Shown: piece after piece, positions 23,969 to 25,971 of the stretch
Position numbering within the stretch: the stretch's first letter is position 1
Layout of the letters: each line of letters begins with the position of its first letter
NCBI GenBank assembly: GCA_043772865.1
Contig: JAYVFU010000242.1
Location: forward strand, 1 to 25,971
Source: JACMMS01 sp043772865
GTDB lineage: Bacteria; Pseudomonadota; Gammaproteobacteria; Burkholderiales; Methylophilaceae
Reading direction: 5' to 3'
Length of the DNA stretch: 25,971 nucleotides
Notes under the pieces: model-generated
What the model saw: only the letters and a program-made list of their open reading frames with translations
Told to the model about the DNA's origin: nothing
Database searches by the model: none
Translations under genes and position numbers: made by a program

Positions 23969-24045
23969 GCGCCCGTAGCTCATTTGGATAGAGTGTCGGT
24001 TTCCGAAGCCGAAGGTAGTGGGTTCGACTCCCGCCGGGCGCACCA
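23969..24045 (+). tRNA. tRNA-Arg (anticodon CCG)
   Basis: A 77-base cloverleaf including encoded CCA. Acceptor arms GCGCCCG (23969-23975) and CGGGCGC (24035-24041) pair fully, with discriminator A at 24042. The anticodon stem TCGGT/GCCGA closes the loop TTCCGAA with anticodon CCG at 24003-24005, decoding CGG. The T loop GGGTTCGACTCCC is canonical. The matching protein reading through it (APVAHLDRVSVSEAEG) is a known translation artefact of tRNA genes. Confidence 0.97.
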
Positions 24046-24094
24046 AGCTTTATTAATAGGTTTTGAGCCATCATTAAGAAAGACCATTGAGCCT

Positions 24095-24616
24095 GTGTCT
24101 GATGTAAAAAACACTCCACTTAAGTATTTTTCTGCTTATTCTTCCAATGTTCAAGCGCAAGTGAATGATTTACTGCAACAGGGCAAGTTGGCTGATTATT
24201 TGCTACAAAAATACCCACTAGCCCATGAAGTTACCACTGACAAAGCGCTTTACAGCTATGTTTTAGAGGTTAAAAATAAGTTTATGCGAAACGCTGCGCC
24301 GCTCAACAAGGCACTTTTCGATAGTAAAATACAAGTCATTAAGCATGCTTTGGGGCTGCACACTTCAATTTCACGAGTACAGGGTGGTAAACTCAAAACT
24401 AAACGTGAAATTAGAATTGCTAGCTTATTTAAAAATGTACCTGTTGAGTTTTTAAACATGATTACTGTGCATGAACTGGCACACTTTAAAGAGCATGACC
24501 ATAACAAAGCGTTTTATCTGCTATGTACCAGTATGGAACGTGATTATCATCAGTTTGAATTTGATTTAAGGCTGTATTTAACGCATTTGGATGTACATAA
24601 GCAACCGTTGTGGTAA
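24095..24616 (+). CDS. YgjP-like (DUF45) metallopeptidase
   Basis: This soluble 173-residue protein has the zinc motif VHELAHFKEHDHNKAFY, with HELAH supplying two histidines and a glutamate and a downstream histidine in HDHNKAF as the likely third ligand. It belongs to the YgjP-like/WLM-related metallopeptidase group of unknown substrate. The frame is open back to 23939, but that runs through tRNA-Arg and is not coding. The first plausible in-frame start after the tRNA is the GTG at 24095, giving VSDVKNTPLKYFSAY. A start slightly earlier with a rare codon cannot be excluded. It ends 43 bases before the DUF1456 gene. Confidence 0.78.
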   Translation: MSDVKNTPLKYFSAYSSNVQAQVNDLLQQGKLADYLLQKYPLAHEVTTDKALYSYVLEVKNKFMRNAAPLNKALFDSKIQVIKHALGLHTSISRVQGGKLKTKREIRIASLFKNVPVEFLNMITVHELAHFKEHDHNKAFYLLCTSMERDYHQFEFDLRLYLTHLDVHKQPLW

Positions 24617-24659
24617 CTAAGCTGAGATAAAGTCTTGGCATAAAATATTAGGAAGAATT

Positions 24660-25118
24660 TTGACGAACAATGATGTACTTAAAAGCATTCGCTATATGTT
24701 AGATATGAGCGAACCCAAAATGGTCGAAGTTTGGCAATTAGCCGAGATGACTATTGAACGTGACGATATTAAAGATTTTTTACGCGATGAAGAAGATGAG
24801 CAATATCTGCCATGTGATGATGCGTTAATGATTGCATTTTTAAATGGTTTAGTCACATTTAAGCGTGGTAAAAATGAAAGTTCTCAGCCTTTACCTGTAG
24901 AAAAAATGAGTAATAATTTAGTGCTCAAAAAATTACGTGTAGCATTTGAATTAAAAGAAAACCAAATGCACGAGGTTTTTGGCAATGCTGATTACGAAAT
25001 ATCAAAACCAGAGTTAAGTGCTTTTTTTAGAAAAAAAGGCACCGATAATTACCGCGCTTGTGGCGATCAAGTGCTACGTTACTTTTTAAAAGGTTTAACA
25101 ATGCATTTAAGAGCCTAG
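24660..25118 (+). CDS. DUF1456 family protein (YehS-like)
   Basis: This 152-residue cytoplasmic protein has two tandem copies of the DUF1456 unit. The first starts NNDVLKSIRYMLDMSEPKMVEVW and the second NNLVLKKLRVAFELKENQMHEVF at about residue 85. Each ends with a D/EALxxFLxGL-type helix (ALMIAFLNGL, QVLRYFLKGL). The family function is unknown. The start is a TTG at 24660 supported by AGGAAG about five bases upstream and the family-typical MTNNDVL opening. It is probably co-transcribed with the metallopeptidase gene. Confidence 0.88.
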   Translation: MTNNDVLKSIRYMLDMSEPKMVEVWQLAEMTIERDDIKDFLRDEEDEQYLPCDDALMIAFLNGLVTFKRGKNESSQPLPVEKMSNNLVLKKLRVAFELKENQMHEVFGNADYEISKPELSAFFRKKGTDNYRACGDQVLRYFLKGLTMHLRA

Positions 25119-25187
25119 GTTAACGAGCATACTTTTGATCAAAGCTGTTACCACTCGATATATTTGTAAATATTTTGGATCGTTTCT

Positions 25188-25213
25188 TTTATTTAGGTAA
25201 ATGACTAAATAAA
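25188..25213. repeat. Small AT-rich inverted repeat before the SDR gene
   Basis: TTTATTTAG (25188-25196) and CTAAATAAA (25205-25213) are perfect complements around an 8-base loop, about 50 bases before the SDR start. It could be an operator or chance in AT-rich sequence. Confidence 0.35.
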
Positions 25214-25264
25214 TCGTATTTAAGTTACTCGCTAATTTTTAATACTTATTTTAAGGAGCTTAAT

Positions 25265-25971
25265 ATGAACAGCAAAATTGCAATAATTACTGGGGGCAGC
25301 CGCGGTCTAGGTAAAAATACGGCGTTAACATTGGCTAAAAAAGGGGTAGATATCATTTTAACCTACCACAGCAAAAAAGTTGAGGCCGATGAAGTCGTCG
25401 CACAAATTGAAGAGTTTGGACAAAAGGCAGTGGCGTTACAACTTGATGTAACTAATAGCAAATCGTTTGCCGAATTTGCACAACAAGTACAAGCTACACT
25501 CAAGCAAATTTGGAATCGTGAACAATTTGAATTTTTGGTCAATAATGCAGGCATAGGTGTACATGCCTCATTTGCAGAAACAACTGAAGAGCAGTTTGAT
25601 CAAATGGTTAATATGCATCTAAAAGGTGTATTTTTCCTCACACAAAAATTATTACCGATGATTGCAAACCAAGGCCGAATCGTGAACATCTCAAGTGGTT
25701 TAACACGCTTTGTATTTCCTGGGTACGCGGCTTATGCCATCATGAAAGGCGGCGTTGAGACCTTAACTAAGTATATGGCGAAAGAGCTGGGCCCACGTGG
25801 TATAGGTGTAAATGTTATAGCGCCAGGCGCCATTGAAACTGATTTTGGTGGTGGTGCCGTGCGTGATAATAAAGAGCTTAACCAATTTATTGCCGCACAA
25901 ACTGCGTTAGGTCGTGTTGGTCTGCCAGATGATATTGGTGGTGTCGTTGCATCATTATTAGCCGATGATAG
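25265..25971 (+). CDS. Short-chain dehydrogenase/reductase (3' partial)
   Basis: About 235 residues are visible and the frame runs off the end. It is a classical SDR with the nucleotide motif TGGSRGLG near residues 9-16, NNAG near 97-100, the catalytic serine in NISSG, and Y-x3-K in YAIMK. These reduce or oxidise carbonyl groups with NAD(P)H. The sequence APGAIETDF after the active site is also family-typical. AAGGAG lies seven bases before the ATG at 25265. The substrate is unknown and no neighbour in the window suggests one. Confidence 0.93.
   Translation, partial: MNSKIAIITGGSRGLGKNTALTLAKKGVDIILTYHSKKVEADEVVAQIEEFGQKAVALQLDVTNSKSFAEFAQQVQATLKQIWNREQFEFLVNNAGIGVHASFAETTEEQFDQMVNMHLKGVFFLTQKLLPMIANQGRIVNISSGLTRFVFPGYAAYAIMKGGVETLTKYMAKELGPRGIGVNVIAPGAIETDFGGGAVRDNKELNQFIAAQTALGRVGLPDDIGGVVASLLADD

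Noticed and set aside
23939..24094. N-terminal 52 codons of the metallopeptidase frame
   Set aside because: The segment translates tRNA-Arg (APVAHLDRVSVSEAEG...), a well-known artefact.

Overview
The window reads as a chromosomal segment of a betaproteobacterium, most likely of the methylotrophic Methylophilaceae (Methylotenera/Methylophilus type). This is inferred from the moderately AT-rich composition, the rnf-nth cluster, a very long DUF3683/FAD/Fe-S fusion oxidoreductase whose N-terminus is typical of betaproteobacteria, a DUF1841 gene, a MxaD-like SRPBCC protein and a tethered di-heme cytochrome c. No phage genes, transposases, integrases or CRISPR arrays are seen. The window is edge-cut at both ends: rnfB lacks its 5' part and an SDR gene lacks its 3' part.

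Layout. (1) 1-5805, plus strand: rnfB(partial)-rnfC-rnfD-rnfG-rnfE-nth, the Rnf/Rsx membrane electron-transfer complex followed by endonuclease III. A 309-base gap carrying a degenerate REP-like repeat splits rnfC from rnfD. (2) 5813-7461: a stand-alone FIST sensory-domain protein overlapping a DUF1841 gene. (3) 7560-10499: an ECF sigma factor, a small zinc-finger anti-sigma factor, a signal-peptide precursor with three (D/E)GxC motifs, a DUF692/MNIO enzyme and a DUF2063 partner. This is a bufferin/Hvf-type RiPP operon, expected to make a modified, metal-handling periplasmic peptide under sigma/anti-sigma control. It is the most interesting system here. (4) 10624-10708: a nested palindromic repeat between converging genes. 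(5) 14593-10739, minus strand: the giant FAD/Fe-S oxidoreductase. (6) 14812-16915: a tight four-gene operon of TlpA-like thioredoxin, HemJ, a membrane protein whose N-terminal half looks like a TetR ligand-binding domain without its DNA-binding part, and a small zinc-ribbon membrane protein. It is closed by a bidirectional terminator. (7) 17003-18354: a periplasmic SRPBCC (MxaD-like) gene divergent from a TetR regulator, with two near-identical palindromic operator candidates between them. (8) 18505-20044: a PfkB-family kinase and a glycine-zipper lipoprotein. (9) 20122-21877: a tandem Pho-box-like array, then olsB-like and olsA-like genes for ornithine lipid synthesis. (10) 22714-21863 and 23791-22808, minus strand: apaH and a tethered di-heme cytochrome c. 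(11) 23969-24045: tRNA-Arg(CCG), then a YgjP-like metallopeptidase, a DUF1456 (YehS) protein and a partial SDR oxidoreductase.

How the parts fit. Much of the content concerns redox and the cell envelope: Rnf electron transfer, FAD/Fe-S dehydrogenase, cytochrome c, TlpA thiol chemistry, haem synthesis, phosphorus-free membrane lipids and a probable metal-stress RiPP. The clearest testable regulatory proposals are PhoB control of olsB, TetR autoregulation together with the SRPBCC gene, and ECF sigma control of the buf operon.
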